A program made the position numbers and the translations under genes. Shown piece by piece: positions 27,708 to 36,503 of a stretch of DNA of 64,000 bases. Each line of letters starts with the position of its first letter. Position 1 is the stretch's first letter. The notes below the pieces were generated by a model. It searched no databases and was not told the DNA's origin. It was given only the letters and a program-made list of their open reading frames with translations. Source of the stretch: Clostridium swellfunianum (lineage in GTDB: Bacteria > Bacillota > Clostridia > Clostridiales > Clostridiaceae); assembly GCF_023656515.1 (NCBI RefSeq), contig NZ_JAMOFV010000006.1, positions 3,518,036 through 3,582,035 on the forward strand. Direction: 5' to 3'.

Positions 27708-29285
27708 ATGTTAAAGAGAAAGATTGCTGGAATTTTGCTTGCTGCGGTATTGGTTATTTCAACTTCAGCAGCCGCACCTGTGTATGCAGGAGGTGCAAGT
27801 ACAAATGAGTTTTCAAAATTGTCAGGGCAGCTTGTAGTAAGCTTCGATAGTGGAAATACTCAATATTCGGGTAAATTCCTGGGACATAAAGGCGAAGGAA
27901 AGGTATACATACAGAATAAGCAAAAGGGGACTATGCATTTGTATATCAATGAACATAAAGTAGACGTTTCAAGTGATATTCACAAGCCATCCAGTGATGT
28001 AGTAGAAATTAACATTGGACAATTTGTCAATGAAGGTGAGAATAAGATAGAAATAAGAACCACAGGAAAAGACAGTACAAAGGTTGTAGTTCCATATTTG
28101 ACTTTAAAAAATGGTACAGCATTGGAAGCAGGCATGAATAGTGAAGTGCTCGATAAAATTGATGCAGCGGTAAATGGCAAGATAAATGAGGGTGTTACCC
28201 CTGGAGCAGCGATATTGGTTGCAAGAAACGGCATTGTAGTAAAGAATACTGCCTATGGATATGCACAGAAATATGATATGGGGAAGTTACTGGACAATCC
28301 TAGGGTAATGACAAATGATAGTATCTTTGATTTGGCATCTGTAACTAAGGTAATGGCTACAACTCAGGCTGTAATGAAGCTCGTTTCTGAAGGGAAGTTA
28401 AACGTTGAAGATACGGTAGCAAAGTATATACCTGAGTTTGCTAAAAACGGAAAGGAGAATGTAAAAATTAAGGAACTTCTGACTCATACTTCTGGATTAA
28501 CGCCCTGGAAGCCTACCTGGTACTATGTGAATACCCCAGCGGATGAATTGAAACTTATATGTGATTTACCTTTGGAATATCCAAGCGGTACATATAAATA
28601 CAGCGATTTCAGCTTTATGACACTTGCCTTTGTAGTTGAAAAAATTACAGGACAGACCTTGGATCAATATGTTGAAAACAGTATTTACTTGCCTCTTGGA
28701 ATGAAGGACACTATGTTTACTCCACCTGCCAGTCTAAGAAACAGAATTGCGGCTACATCCTGGGGAAATCCATATGAAGAGATAATGGTGAAGACTGGTA
28801 AACCATATCCTGTTGATGTTAATTTTGAGGATTTTCAGGGTTGGAGAAAATACACACTAGTTGGCGAAGTTAATGATGGAAACAGCTTCTATGCTAATGG
28901 CGGGGTAGCAGGGCATGCAGGCTTGTTCTCCACTACTGGAGACCTTGCTGTATTAGGTCAGGCTATGCTAAATGGCGGCGGCTACAATACAACCAAGCTG
29001 TATGATAAAACTGTTATTGACGAGTTTGCTACACGTCATTTTAACAATCGTGGATATGGTTTTGAATTTGATATGTCCTATATGGGCAGCAAAATATCTC
29101 CAACTGCTTTCGGTCATAATGGCTTCACTGGAACACATGTTATATTCGACCCACAATACAATTTGCAAATTATTGTTCTTACAAATAAGCAAAACAATGG
29201 TTTAAATAGCAAACAATCATATGCAAGTACATTTACTCTTTGTAAGAATATATCAGATTTAGTTTATCAATCAATTAATAAATAA
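27708..29285 (+). CDS. secreted serine hydrolase, class C beta-lactamase family
   Basis: 525 residues with a signal peptide (about residues 1-29), an N-terminal beta-rich domain of about 110 residues (possible carbohydrate-binding or FN3-like) and a serine beta-lactamase-like domain. Catalytic motifs: SVTK (Ser211, Lys214), YSD in KYSDFSF (Tyr298), and HNG near the C-terminus in place of KTG. Such proteins act on cell-wall peptides or esters; true beta-lactamase activity is unlikely. I choose ATG 27708 behind AGGGGGTAAGG. It forms an apparent operon with the YhfT-like gene. Confidence 0.82.
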   Translation: MLKRKIAGILLAAVLVISTSAAAPVYAGGASTNEFSKLSGQLVVSFDSGNTQYSGKFLGHKGEGKVYIQNKQKGTMHLYINEHKVDVSSDIHKPSSDVVEINIGQFVNEGENKIEIRTTGKDSTKVVVPYLTLKNGTALEAGMNSEVLDKIDAAVNGKINEGVTPGAAILVARNGIVVKNTAYGYAQKYDMGKLLDNPRVMTNDSIFDLASVTKVMATTQAVMKLVSEGKLNVEDTVAKYIPEFAKNGKENVKIKELLTHTSGLTPWKPTWYYVNTPADELKLICDLPLEYPSGTYKYSDFSFMTLAFVVEKITGQTLDQYVENSIYLPLGMKDTMFTPPASLRNRIAATSWGNPYEEIMVKTGKPYPVDVNFEDFQGWRKYTLVGEVNDGNSFYANGGVAGHAGLFSTTGDLAVLGQAMLNGGGYNTTKLYDKTVIDEFATRHFNNRGYGFEFDMSYMGSKISPTAFGHNGFTGTHVIFDPQYNLQIIVLTNKQNNGLNSKQSYASTFTLCKNISDLVYQSINK

Positions 29286-29356
29286 TAGTGAAGGTGATAG
29301 GCAGGTAACTCCTGTTATCATAAATAAATATTAAACTAATAAAAGGGGGAAGGATA

Positions 29357-30649
29357 ATGAAGTATGTATTAATGGCTTTAATTGGAGCATTAGCTTCAAT
29401 GCTTGCAAACAAAGGGGTAGCAGTTTTCAACGATGGACTTAGACCTATAATCCCTGAATATCTAGAAGGAAGAATGGATAAGAAGTCGCTGGCGGCGACT
29501 AGCTTTGCGCTAAGCTTTGGTCTTGTAATAGGCTTTGGACTTCCAATGTCAATAGCGGCGGCAATCATATTGATTCATAGTATTCTTCTTGGAACAGATA
29601 TTATAGGTACTTTCTTGCCTGGAGGTAAAAAAGGTCTTATTGCTTCAGGCGTTATTGGAGCTGTTTATGGGGTTGGTGTTGTTGCGGGATTAAAATTCAT
29701 AGTAGACATATTTGCAAAACTGCCTGTTAATTTCTTGCCACAATTAGGAACAGTTGGTACCCCTATAGTAGCTTCCTTTGCAGCATTCCCAGCCCTGGTT
29801 GTTGCTTATCAGTATGGTTTTAAAAAGGGTGGAATTACTCTTGTAGCTTCTTTCCTTATTAGACAAATAGTTCAATATTATGGTACCTTCAATATTGGTA
29901 CTGCTAAAGTGGCGTTAAATCCAGAAGGTATGGCTTTATTAGCCGGTATGATAGTTATGCTTGTTTTTGCTATAAGAGAAAAAGCAGATCCCAATGCACA
30001 AACTATCGATTTAACAGCCTTGTTCAGCGAAAGAGTAAAGAGGATAAAGAAGAATATACCTTATCTTGCTGTAATGGGCGGGCTTGTTGCAGCAGCCACC
30101 AGTATGTCTATTGTTGCAGGAGATCCAATATCTTTAAATCTACTTGCAAAGGGTCAAAATGTTGAAGCTGGCTTAACAGCTTTGGCAAGAGGCATAGGCT
30201 TTATTCCTCTGGTTGGAACAACTGCTATAGCTACAGGTGTATACGGACCAGTTGGGATGACCTTTGTGTTTGTAGTTGGATTGCTTGTTAAGAGTCCTAT
30301 ACTTTCTTTTGTATTAGGTGCAGCAGTTATAACCTTGGAGGTTTTATTGCTGGACGCCCTTGCTAAGCTTCTTGATAAATTCCCAGGCGTTAGAAAATGT
30401 GGAGATAATATTAGAACTGCTATGACAAAGCTCCTTGAACTAGCTTTGCTTGTTGGTGGAATGATGGCTGCTCATGCTATGGCCCCTAACTTTGGCTTCC
30501 TGGTAGTTGGAGGGTTATACCTGCTAAATAAAACTACAAAGAGACCTATTGTGGACATGGCTGTTGGACCAGTGGGGGCAATATTGGTTGGGATTTTAAT
30601 AAACATATTATACATCCTTGGTCTATTTCTTCCAGTAGCAGCTAAGTAG
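29357..30649 (+). CDS. yhfT: YhfT-family membrane protein
   Basis: 430 residues, about ten membrane helices, closely resembling E. coli YhfT in order of motifs: KGVAVFNDGLRPIIPEY, FGLVIGFGLPMS, RGIGFIPLVGTTAIATGVYG and PGVRKCGDNIRTAMTKLLE. The function of YhfT is not established; in E. coli it lies in the yhfS-Z (php) locus. It is 71 bases after the serine hydrolase with its own GGGGGAAGGAT site. The absence of other yhf genes and pairing with a secreted hydrolase suggest uptake of a released product, as inference. Confidence 0.8.
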   Translation: MKYVLMALIGALASMLANKGVAVFNDGLRPIIPEYLEGRMDKKSLAATSFALSFGLVIGFGLPMSIAAAIILIHSILLGTDIIGTFLPGGKKGLIASGVIGAVYGVGVVAGLKFIVDIFAKLPVNFLPQLGTVGTPIVASFAAFPALVVAYQYGFKKGGITLVASFLIRQIVQYYGTFNIGTAKVALNPEGMALLAGMIVMLVFAIREKADPNAQTIDLTALFSERVKRIKKNIPYLAVMGGLVAAATSMSIVAGDPISLNLLAKGQNVEAGLTALARGIGFIPLVGTTAIATGVYGPVGMTFVFVVGLLVKSPILSFVLGAAVITLEVLLLDALAKLLDKFPGVRKCGDNIRTAMTKLLELALLVGGMMAAHAMAPNFGFLVVGGLYLLNKTTKRPIVDMAVGPVGAILVGILINILYILGLFLPVAAK

Positions 30650-30657
30650 AAATATAA

Positions 30658-30697
30658 AGCTTCAAAGCTGTGAATAACTTACAGCTTTGAAGCTTTA
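30658..30697 (+). terminator. terminator after yhfT
   Basis: AAGCTTCAAAGCTGT pairs with ACAGCTTTGAAGCTT, 15-bp perfect stem, followed by a short T-rich tail. Confidence 0.8.
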
Positions 30698-30887
30698 ATT
30701 AAATTAGCTGCAGAGCATAAATGTGATATTGGTTATCAATTGATATTTAAACATTTGTCTATTAAGCGTTATGATAATAATACAGCATTGAGAAATATAA
30801 GGTTTACAAAAATAGCATGTATATTTTAAATATCAATTGACAAAGTAGCCTATATATAATATAATACTATCGTTAAATAAATAACCC

Positions 30888-31023
30888 TTAGTTAAAAGGG
30901 AGTAGCTGCCTTGAAAAAGGTGATAAAGTCAACATACTGACCTTTGGTCTGGCTTTATCGTAACTAATTTTAGTTAAGTGAGACTTTTAACACAATGCTA
31001 TCATTGTGTTAGAGGTCTTTTTT
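30888..31023 (+). ncRNA. yybP-ykoY manganese riboswitch with terminator
   Basis: GGGAGTAGCTGCC, the conserved CATACTGACC block and GTGAGACTTTTAAC match the yybP-ykoY aptamer. P1 can form between GTTAAAAG (30891-30898) and CTTTTAAC (30983-30990). The same 3' strand can instead enter a terminator stem AGACTTTTAACACAATG with CATTGTGTTAGAGGTCT, followed by six Ts. Manganese binding would stabilise P1 and allow read-through. It precedes a GDT1-family exporter. Confidence 0.92.
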
Positions 31024-31042
31024 GATGTGATAAATAATGCAA

Positions 31043-31087
31043 AAAAAGGCTTTCAGCAGGATGTTAGATTGTGCTGAAGGCCTTTCT
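31043..31087 (+). terminator. second hairpin between the riboswitch and the exporter gene
   Basis: AAAGGCTTTCAGCA pairs with TGCTGAAGGCCTTT (one mismatch), followed by a T-rich stretch. It lies after the riboswitch terminator and 70 bases before the start codon. Confidence 0.65.
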
Positions 31088-31161
31088 TTATTCTAAGGAC
31101 AAATAAGCTTAAGGAGGGTAGTTGGTTTAGTACTTAAATTGTTTAATTGGGAGGATGACAA

Positions 31162-31893
31162 ATGGCATCATTTATTAAAGCATTATTATTAGTTGTAGTT
31201 GCAGAAATGGGAGACAAAACTCAGTTATTAGCAATGGCTATGGCCAGTAAATACAAGGTAAAGCATGTAATGATGGGAGTTTTAATTGCAACTGTTTTAA
31301 ATCACGCAGTGGCAGTTGCTGTAGGGGCTTACTTAGGAGCTGTTATCCCTATGAACATAGTAAAAACAGTTGCAGCAGTTTCGTTTTTAGCCTTTGGCTT
31401 GTGGACAATTCGTGGGGACAAACTAGATGATGATGAGGAAAAAAAAGTAAGGTTTGGTCCTATCGTAACAGTAGCTATTGCTTTCTTTATAGCTGAAATG
31501 GGAGATAAAACCCAGCTTATGACTGTAAGTATAGCTGCAGAAAACTCTAAACCTCTTCTAATACTTCTTGGAACAACAGCTGGAATGCTTGTAGCAGACG
31601 GTATAGGAGTTGTAGGCGGCGCATGGATGTGCAGACATATACCTGAAATATACATAAAATGGGTAGCTGGAATAATATTTATGTTCTTTGGAACCTTAAC
31701 TCTATATAATGCCTTGCCAGCATTATATTTAGAACCAGTTTATATTGTTTTATTCTTAGCAGTTATGGCAGTGCTTATTTACCTTTTTGGAGTAAAGTTT
31801 GCTTACTATGGCCAGGTATGTGATATAGCACTATCCGGGCAGGAAGTTTCTGCAGATGATGCAAATAACAAAACTAGTGAAAGTATAAATTAG
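31162..31893 (+). CDS. GDT1/UPF0016-family manganese exporter
   Basis: 243 residues, six to seven membrane helices, with the duplicated family motif EMGDKTQLLAMAMA (about residue 14) and EMGDKTQLMTVS (about residue 112). Members of this family (MneA, Gdt1, TMEM165) export Mn2+ or Ca2+. The manganese riboswitch directly upstream makes Mn2+ efflux the best call. A strong GGGAGGATGACAA precedes ATG 31162. Confidence 0.9.
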   Translation: MASFIKALLLVVVAEMGDKTQLLAMAMASKYKVKHVMMGVLIATVLNHAVAVAVGAYLGAVIPMNIVKTVAAVSFLAFGLWTIRGDKLDDDEEKKVRFGPIVTVAIAFFIAEMGDKTQLMTVSIAAENSKPLLILLGTTAGMLVADGIGVVGGAWMCRHIPEIYIKWVAGIIFMFFGTLTLYNALPALYLEPVYIVLFLAVMAVLIYLFGVKFAYYGQVCDIALSGQEVSADDANNKTSESIN

Positions 31894-31972
31894 GATATTT
31901 TGATCAGAGCAGTAATAAAATAATGCTGTCAATCATAATATGGTAGGGTAATTAAAATATAAGGGGTTTGGG

Positions 31973-32905
31973 ATGTTATCAAACAGGGAATTTGTAAGAC
32001 AATCCTTGGAATTAAACCTATTCTTTATGAGAATAGCTAAAGAGCACTCTATATTTTTAGAGGCAGCTTTCACTACAAGAGATGAAAGATTCATTGAACA
32101 AGCAGAATTGTTAAAGAACATTTTCAGCAGTCTTCTTGTAGAAACTATTAGGATGTCTGAGGGGATAATCAGCCCTGAAGTAGCAAACTCTGGTGAATTG
32201 GTAACGGACTTGACTTTAGATGCAGAGAGAGAAACTCAATTTTATACCAATATTAGAATCGACCAAAACATAACAAGAATGGAAGCAGCACTTTCAAGCA
32301 GCAGTCCAGCGAAGATAACCATGAATACAGTTAGGATGGTGGAGGACTTAAACAATAGGGCTATAAGAGCTGCACAGCAGATAGCAGGCTTTAAGAGCAA
32401 TATACTTCAGAACGTACTAGCCTGCAGAATGTTTACTACAAATTATCCATTGCTTTTAGATCATATTTTAAGAGAAGCCAAATTTTACCTAAGAATGCTT
32501 GCAATGCTGCAAAGAAAAGAAGAGTTTGATATAGCAAGAGAAGCTGCTTACCAAGAAACCTTCTGGAATAGGATAATGGCTGAACACTCAAAATTTATAA
32601 GAGGGCTTTTAGATCCAACAGAGGAGAAACTGTTTGATACAGCCAATGACTTTGGAAAAAGATTCGATGAGCTCACTCAGGAGGCTAGAAACTTGTCTCA
32701 AGATATGGGCTTGCTTCCTCAGGTAACGGATAGAAGCCTTAAGAATACTGTAGATATTCGAGACTTTAAGAGACAGGGGACTGAAGGGCTAATTCAGTGC
32801 AAAATTAAGTCCATTGCATTTCCGCTATTGGGTGATCATGTAGTTAGAGAAGCAAATCATTATATAAGAATGTTGAAGGATTTTAAAAAAGGGAAAATAG
32901 AATAA
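31973..32905 (+). CDS. DUF2935 protein
   Basis: 310 residues made of two similar helical halves with regularly placed His and Glu: FFMRIAKEHSIFLEAAF and LLDHILREAKFYLRML in the first, WNRIMAEHSKFIRGLLDPTEEKL and LLGDHVVREANHYIRML in the second. DUF2935 proteins have a ferritin/hemerythrin-like four-helix fold and may bind metal. The biological role is unknown. It starts at ATG 31973 behind AAGGGG. Confidence 0.85.
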   Translation: MLSNREFVRQSLELNLFFMRIAKEHSIFLEAAFTTRDERFIEQAELLKNIFSSLLVETIRMSEGIISPEVANSGELVTDLTLDAERETQFYTNIRIDQNITRMEAALSSSSPAKITMNTVRMVEDLNNRAIRAAQQIAGFKSNILQNVLACRMFTTNYPLLLDHILREAKFYLRMLAMLQRKEEFDIAREAAYQETFWNRIMAEHSKFIRGLLDPTEEKLFDTANDFGKRFDELTQEARNLSQDMGLLPQVTDRSLKNTVDIRDFKRQGTEGLIQCKIKSIAFPLLGDHVVREANHYIRMLKDFKKGKIE

Positions 32906-32918
32906 GCTTTATAAGAAA

Positions 32919-32956
32919 CAAGGATACCGATTTTACGGTATCCTTGTTTTTTAAGA
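32919..32956 (+). terminator. terminator after the DUF2935 gene
   Basis: CAAGGATACCG and CGGTATCCTTG form a perfect 11-bp stem followed by six Ts. Confidence 0.9.
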
Positions 32957-33081
32957 CAATATTTCGTGATAGTTAATGCGTATCATCTCCTTTTAATGTT
33001 TTAAGCTCTCAAATATTATATATGCAGTTTTGGAGATGATTTTTAAAAAAGCTGCAATTAATTTAGACATAGATTTTGCAA

Positions 33082-33128
33082 AAACAAAAAGCTCCTGCAG
33101 ATTTTCAACCTTCTGCATGAGTTTTTTG
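33082..33128. terminator. imperfect terminator-like hairpin in a gene-free stretch
   Basis: AACAAAAAGCTC.CTGCAGA and TCTGCA.TGAGTTTTTTGTT can pair, with T-run on one strand and A-run on the other. No gene of useful length lies in 32955-33320; it may be the relic of a lost gene or an sRNA end. Confidence 0.4.
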
Positions 33129-33324
33129 TTTAGGCGACTTTGCTACTGTCGCTGTCCACAAGTTTTACAGAAAGTACTGTGGAAAGTTGCTTTATGAGAA
33201 TAACATAACAAATGAAAGAAATCCTGCATATAAACAAGCTGAATGACTTTTTAGAGAGGTTTTAGAATTTGAAAAGCAAGCAGCTTTAATATAATATTAG
33301 TGTAAGAGTAGAAATTAAATATAA

Positions 33325-33500
33325 AGTCATAGGTTTTCTTATTATAGGAAATTAAAAGGGAATGTGGTCTAAGCCGCAACAGCCCCCGCTACTGTGATAG
33401 CCTACAAATCTTGTTTGCCACTGACTGAAAGGTTGGGAAGGAAAGATGAGGATGAAGCTAGAGTCAGGAGACCTGCCTAAGACTTAACAGCAAGCTTTCG
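33325..33500 (+). ncRNA. cobalamin (B12) riboswitch
   Basis: The hallmark blocks of the cobalamin aptamer are present: AAAGGGAATGTGGTCTAAGC, then CAACAGCCCCCGCTACTGTG (B12 box core, 33377-33397), GAAGCTAGAGTCAGGAGACCTGCC (33454-33477). A downstream AAAGGCT/AGCCTTTTTT hairpin (33575-33599) is the expected terminator platform. The next gene encodes a YitT-family membrane protein, not a known B12 gene. Confidence 0.93.
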
Positions 33501-33573
33501 GAGGGAAGGAATTTGCGGTATCAGTGGACGAGAATGTGCTTTTGTCCTATATTTGCTATAGTTTTGATACTGT

Positions 33574-33602
33574 AAAAGGCTTTTCATAGAGCCTTTTTTA
33601 TT
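33574..33602 (+). terminator. riboswitch expression-platform terminator
   Basis: AAAGGCT (33575-33581) with AGCCTTT (33590-33596) and continuing Ts. An upstream GGTATCA (33517-33523) can pair with TGATACT in the segment before the hairpin, offering an alternative fold. Confidence 0.75.
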
Positions 33603-33691
33603 TTTCAAAAAATAAATACTATAAACCCTTCACAGCATAGGAAGATACAGTCTACTCATAATTAAAATAATAGTAGAAGGAGAGTTTTCAC

Positions 33692-34546
33692 ATGATGGTT
33701 GAAGCAAAAAAAATTATTAAAAGAGCAGCAGTGGTAAGTTTGGGAAGCCTAATATATGCATTAGCTATTAATATATTTATTGCACCTCATAAATTGTTAA
33801 GTGGAGGAATTGCAGGCCTTTCACTCTTAGCTCAATATGCAACACAAATACCTTCAGGTTATTGGGTTTTTATACTGAATATACCTATCTTTATAGTGGG
33901 GCTTAAAAAGATAGACAAGGATTTTGTAATCTTCAGCATGATAGGCATGTTTTCTATGTCCTGCTTTCTCGTGCTGACCAGAGATTTAAGTAGATTCATT
34001 ACTGTAAAAGATTTATTTATTTCCACTTTGTTTGGAGCAGTGCTTAGTGGAGTTGGTATGGGTTTAATCTTTAAAAACAGAGCTTCTCAAGGTGGAACTG
34101 ATATAATTGCAGTTATAATCAAAAATAAGAAGGCAGTAAAGATGTCTACTCTATATTTTGTTCTTAATTCAGCAATTGTGCTTTTCGGCGTGTTTGTTAC
34201 AAGCATTGAATTAACCTTATATACAATTCTTTCAATGTTTATTAAGTCACTGGTAATTGACAGGATTATGGAGGGCTTTGATCAGAAGAAAATTGTAATG
34301 ATAATTACACAAAAGGAAAAAGAGATTTCTGGTATGATAATGGAGGAAACGGGAAGAGGTACTACCTATCTTTACGGGGAAGGAGCATATACAGGAGAAC
34401 AGAAAAAAGTAATATACAGTTTGATGACAAACAAGGAATTGAACGTTATAAGAAAGCTGATTGAAAACATAGATCCTATGTCGATTATTTCTGTTTCTGA
34501 GGCTGAAGAGATAAGGGGCAGTGGATTCTTAAAACCTGTATTATAA
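33692..34546 (+). CDS. YitT/DUF2179-family membrane protein under B12 riboswitch
   Basis: 284 residues: five to six membrane helices in the first 190 residues (NIFIAPHKLLSGGIAGLSL is the family signature), then a cytoplasmic DUF2179 domain (about 200-280). The start at ATG 33692 follows GAAGGAGAG. YitT proteins are widespread with unknown transport function. Control by an apparent cobalamin riboswitch suggests a role in uptake of cobalamin, its precursors or a metal needed for it, as inference from position only. Confidence 0.85.
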   Translation: MMVEAKKIIKRAAVVSLGSLIYALAINIFIAPHKLLSGGIAGLSLLAQYATQIPSGYWVFILNIPIFIVGLKKIDKDFVIFSMIGMFSMSCFLVLTRDLSRFITVKDLFISTLFGAVLSGVGMGLIFKNRASQGGTDIIAVIIKNKKAVKMSTLYFVLNSAIVLFGVFVTSIELTLYTILSMFIKSLVIDRIMEGFDQKKIVMIITQKEKEISGMIMEETGRGTTYLYGEGAYTGEQKKVIYSLMTNKELNVIRKLIENIDPMSIISVSEAEEIRGSGFLKPVL

Positions 34547-34619
34547 TCAAACCACATAAACAAACAAAACAGATTTGTTTAGCTTGCATAGTTTCTGTTT
34601 AAAAAAAATGCCCCTTGCC

Positions 34620-34703
34620 CTCGCAGGGAAAAAAGTTAACAATTTAAATTTTTAACAATATAAAAAGTTAACAATCTTTGAAGTTAACTTTTCGTCCTGC
34701 GAG
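34620..34703. repeat. AT-rich palindromic repeat, copy B (CTCGCAGG ends)
   Basis: CTCGCAGG (34620-34627) and CCTGCGAG (34696-34703) bracket GTTAAC and AAAAAGTTAAC blocks like copy A. The right end is inside the 3' end of the minus-strand gene at 34684, supplying its last codons and stop. Confidence 0.7.
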
Positions 34704-35058
34704 AGAAATTGTGCTCGTAGTAGTAAGTAATGGCCTCATCTACTATTGTATTAAGGTACGCGTTCACATCGCTGTGCGCTGCTTTCAATTCATTGAGCTT
34801 TCTAACGGTTGACGGTCTAAGCTTATAGGTTCTGCTGTGGGTGAATTCCTCTCCGTCAACTGCAGGTGTTGAGCCCCTTTGTGAAGGGTTAAAAGACATT
34901 CTGCCAAAGGAGGCTTGGGCAGGCTGTGGTACTTGAGCAGGGTCTGGTGCAAAGCTGAAGGTCATAATAGGAATTCCTGTTTTTACATCTCCTTCAGTAA
35001 AGCCGTTATCCTCTTCTTCATACAGGTCAAGATCTTCAGTGTTTTTAAGTTTTGTCAC
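34684..35058 (-). CDS. uncharacterised small protein, possible ribbon-helix-helix C-terminus
   Basis: 124 residues, GTG start behind AAGGAGATGAT. Acidic N-terminus, a Pro/Gln-rich middle, and a C-terminal segment RTYKLRPSTVRKLNELKAAH followed by VNAYLNTIVDEAITYYYEH that resembles a ribbon-helix-helix DNA-binding fold. The final NFSRRTKS is coded by the end of the AT-rich repeat copy B. I do not recognise a named family; a regulator is plausible. Confidence 0.6.
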   Translation of the reverse strand: MTKLKNTEDLDLYEEEDNGFTEGDVKTGIPIMTFSFAPDPAQVPQPAQASFGRMSFNPSQRGSTPAVDGEEFTHSRTYKLRPSTVRKLNELKAAHSDVNAYLNTIVDEAITYYYEHNFSRRTKS

Positions 35059-35283
35059 AGTATCATCTCCTTGATTAATATTTTTGTAAGTAATATATAT
35101 ATATGCACTAAAAGCTTATTTTTAAGGTCTGAATTCTATTTTAATGAAGAATCATATCTATTGAAGGTAAGATTTTATTCATTTTAATAGGCTTTTGATG
35201 GATAGTAATTGTAAGACCTAGCATTAAAAATATAGAATGTTTATAATAGATAAGTAAAAAACCAAAAGTTAAGGGGAAAACAA

Positions 35284-35847
35284 ATGAAAAAGATTTTTTT
35301 AGATTTTGATTGTACTATTGCAGACACAGTTCAAGCATACTGCAAGGTGTATAATTCTTATTATAAGGAACATGAAGGCTTTAAGGAGGCTGATTATAAC
35401 AGCGTAAACAGATATGACTTTAAGGATCAGTGTCCTTTGATTGATCATACAGAGACTATCTTTGCTAAAGAAGAGCTATTAAAAAACACGGATTTAATGC
35501 CTAATGCAAAGGAAGTGCTTGAAAGATTGGCAAGCAGCCACGAGCTTGTAATATGTTCTCTAGGAAACTTGGACAATATATCTAATAAAGCTAAGTGGAT
35601 TAAAAATAATCTGCCTTTTATTAAAAATGTTATATTAATCTCAAGCGCTGTGGGGGCTAATGGAATGAAGATGGACAAGAGCAGTGTAGATATGAAAAAC
35701 TCCATATTTATTGATGACCATATAGACAGCCTTTTAAGCAGCAATGCTGAAGTTAAAATTTGTTTCGGCAAGGAATATTCCTGGAACAAGAGCTGGACGG
35801 GACAACGATGCATTGACTGGAGAGAAGTTGAAAAGCTATTGCTATAA
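35284..35847 (+). CDS. HAD-family 5'(3')-deoxyribonucleotidase-like protein
   Basis: 187 residues. FLDFDCTIADT carries the DxD nucleophile motif of HAD phosphatases, ICSLGN the second motif and IFIDDH the third acidic motif. Size and C-terminal layout resemble NT5C-type nucleotidases. It would dephosphorylate nucleotides or another small phosphate ester. ATG 35284 follows AAGGGGAAAACA. Confidence 0.75.
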   Translation: MKKIFLDFDCTIADTVQAYCKVYNSYYKEHEGFKEADYNSVNRYDFKDQCPLIDHTETIFAKEELLKNTDLMPNAKEVLERLASSHELVICSLGNLDNISNKAKWIKNNLPFIKNVILISSAVGANGMKMDKSSVDMKNSIFIDDHIDSLLSSNAEVKICFGKEYSWNKSWTGQRCIDWREVEKLLL

Positions 35848-35893
35848 TTTTTATATAATATTCCAATAATCACGGGATGGCTACTCATAAGAA

Positions 35894-35908
35894 TTAACCG
35901 TCCCTTTG
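35894..35908. repeat. isolated REP-like core TTAACCGTCCC
   Basis: TTAACCGTCCCTTTG just after the nucleotidase gene; same core as the RAYT-linked clusters about 9 kb upstream. Confidence 0.5.
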
Positions 35909-35935
35909 TTTCTTTGTCTTTATAAATTATCTGTG

Positions 35936-35993
35936 TTGACATCAAAGCATGAGAAGTGTATAATAAATTCAGTTGAATACAATTAAATTTTAT
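35936..35993 (+). promoter_or_regulatory. promoter and OhrR-type operator of ohrR
   Basis: TTGACA (35936-35941), 17-base spacer, TATAAT (35959-35964): a consensus sigma-A promoter. TACAATTAAATTTTATA at 35978-35994 resembles the OhrR box (TACAATT-AAATTGTA), placed to block initiation. Confidence 0.8.
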
Positions 35994-36016
35994 ATTATTA
36001 TATAGAAAGGATAAGC

Positions 36017-36454
36017 ATGGATAAGTACGATAAGATTAAATTGAACAACCAAATATGTTTTCCTCTATATGCGCTGTCAAGGGAAGTCATTAAGCTGTAC
36101 CAACCCATACTAAGCAAGTACAATTTAACCTATACCCAGTACATTGCAATGCTTGTTATGTGGGAGGAAGAAAAGATTAATTTTAAGCAGTTAGGTCAAA
36201 GGCTGCACTTAGATTCAGGAACACTTACCCCGCTTCTTAAAAAGCTTGAGTCTATGGACCTTATTGTTAAGTATAGAAACAAAGATGATGATAGAGTTGT
36301 TACTGTGGAGCTGACTGAAAGAGGCAAGCTTTTAAGAGACGAGATACTGGAGGTTCCGGATGCAGTATACTGCAATTTCAAGGGCAGTGAACAGAAGCTT
36401 TTAATGCTTAAAAAGCAGTTGGATGAGCTATTGAGCACTATGGAGGATAAGTAA
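36017..36454 (+). CDS. ohrR: MarR-family peroxide sensor OhrR
   Basis: 145 residues, MarR winged helix with KYNLTYTQYIAMLVMWEE and LHLDSGTLTPLLKKLE in the recognition helix region, and RNKDDDRVV in the wing. Cys14 in NNQICFPLYAL matches the single reactive cysteine of one-Cys OhrR repressors that respond to organic hydroperoxides. ATG 36017 follows AGAAAGGATA. A glutathione peroxidase gene with a similar operator follows. Confidence 0.88.
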   Translation: MDKYDKIKLNNQICFPLYALSREVIKLYQPILSKYNLTYTQYIAMLVMWEEEKINFKQLGQRLHLDSGTLTPLLKKLESMDLIVKYRNKDDDRVVTVELTERGKLLRDEILEVPDAVYCNFKGSEQKLLMLKKQLDELLSTMEDK

Positions 36455-36503
36455 GTCAAATTCTATTTAGATTTGACTTTATATTTTAACAAGATTGATT
36501 GAG

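Noticed and set aside
27708-29285. Antibiotic-resistance beta-lactamase
   Set aside because: The third motif is HNG, not KTG, and the context is a YhfT-like gene, so a cell-wall or ester hydrolase is more likely.
33181-33300. Small coding gene before the cobalamin riboswitch
   Set aside because: Only a 17-codon frame without a good ribosome binding site is present.
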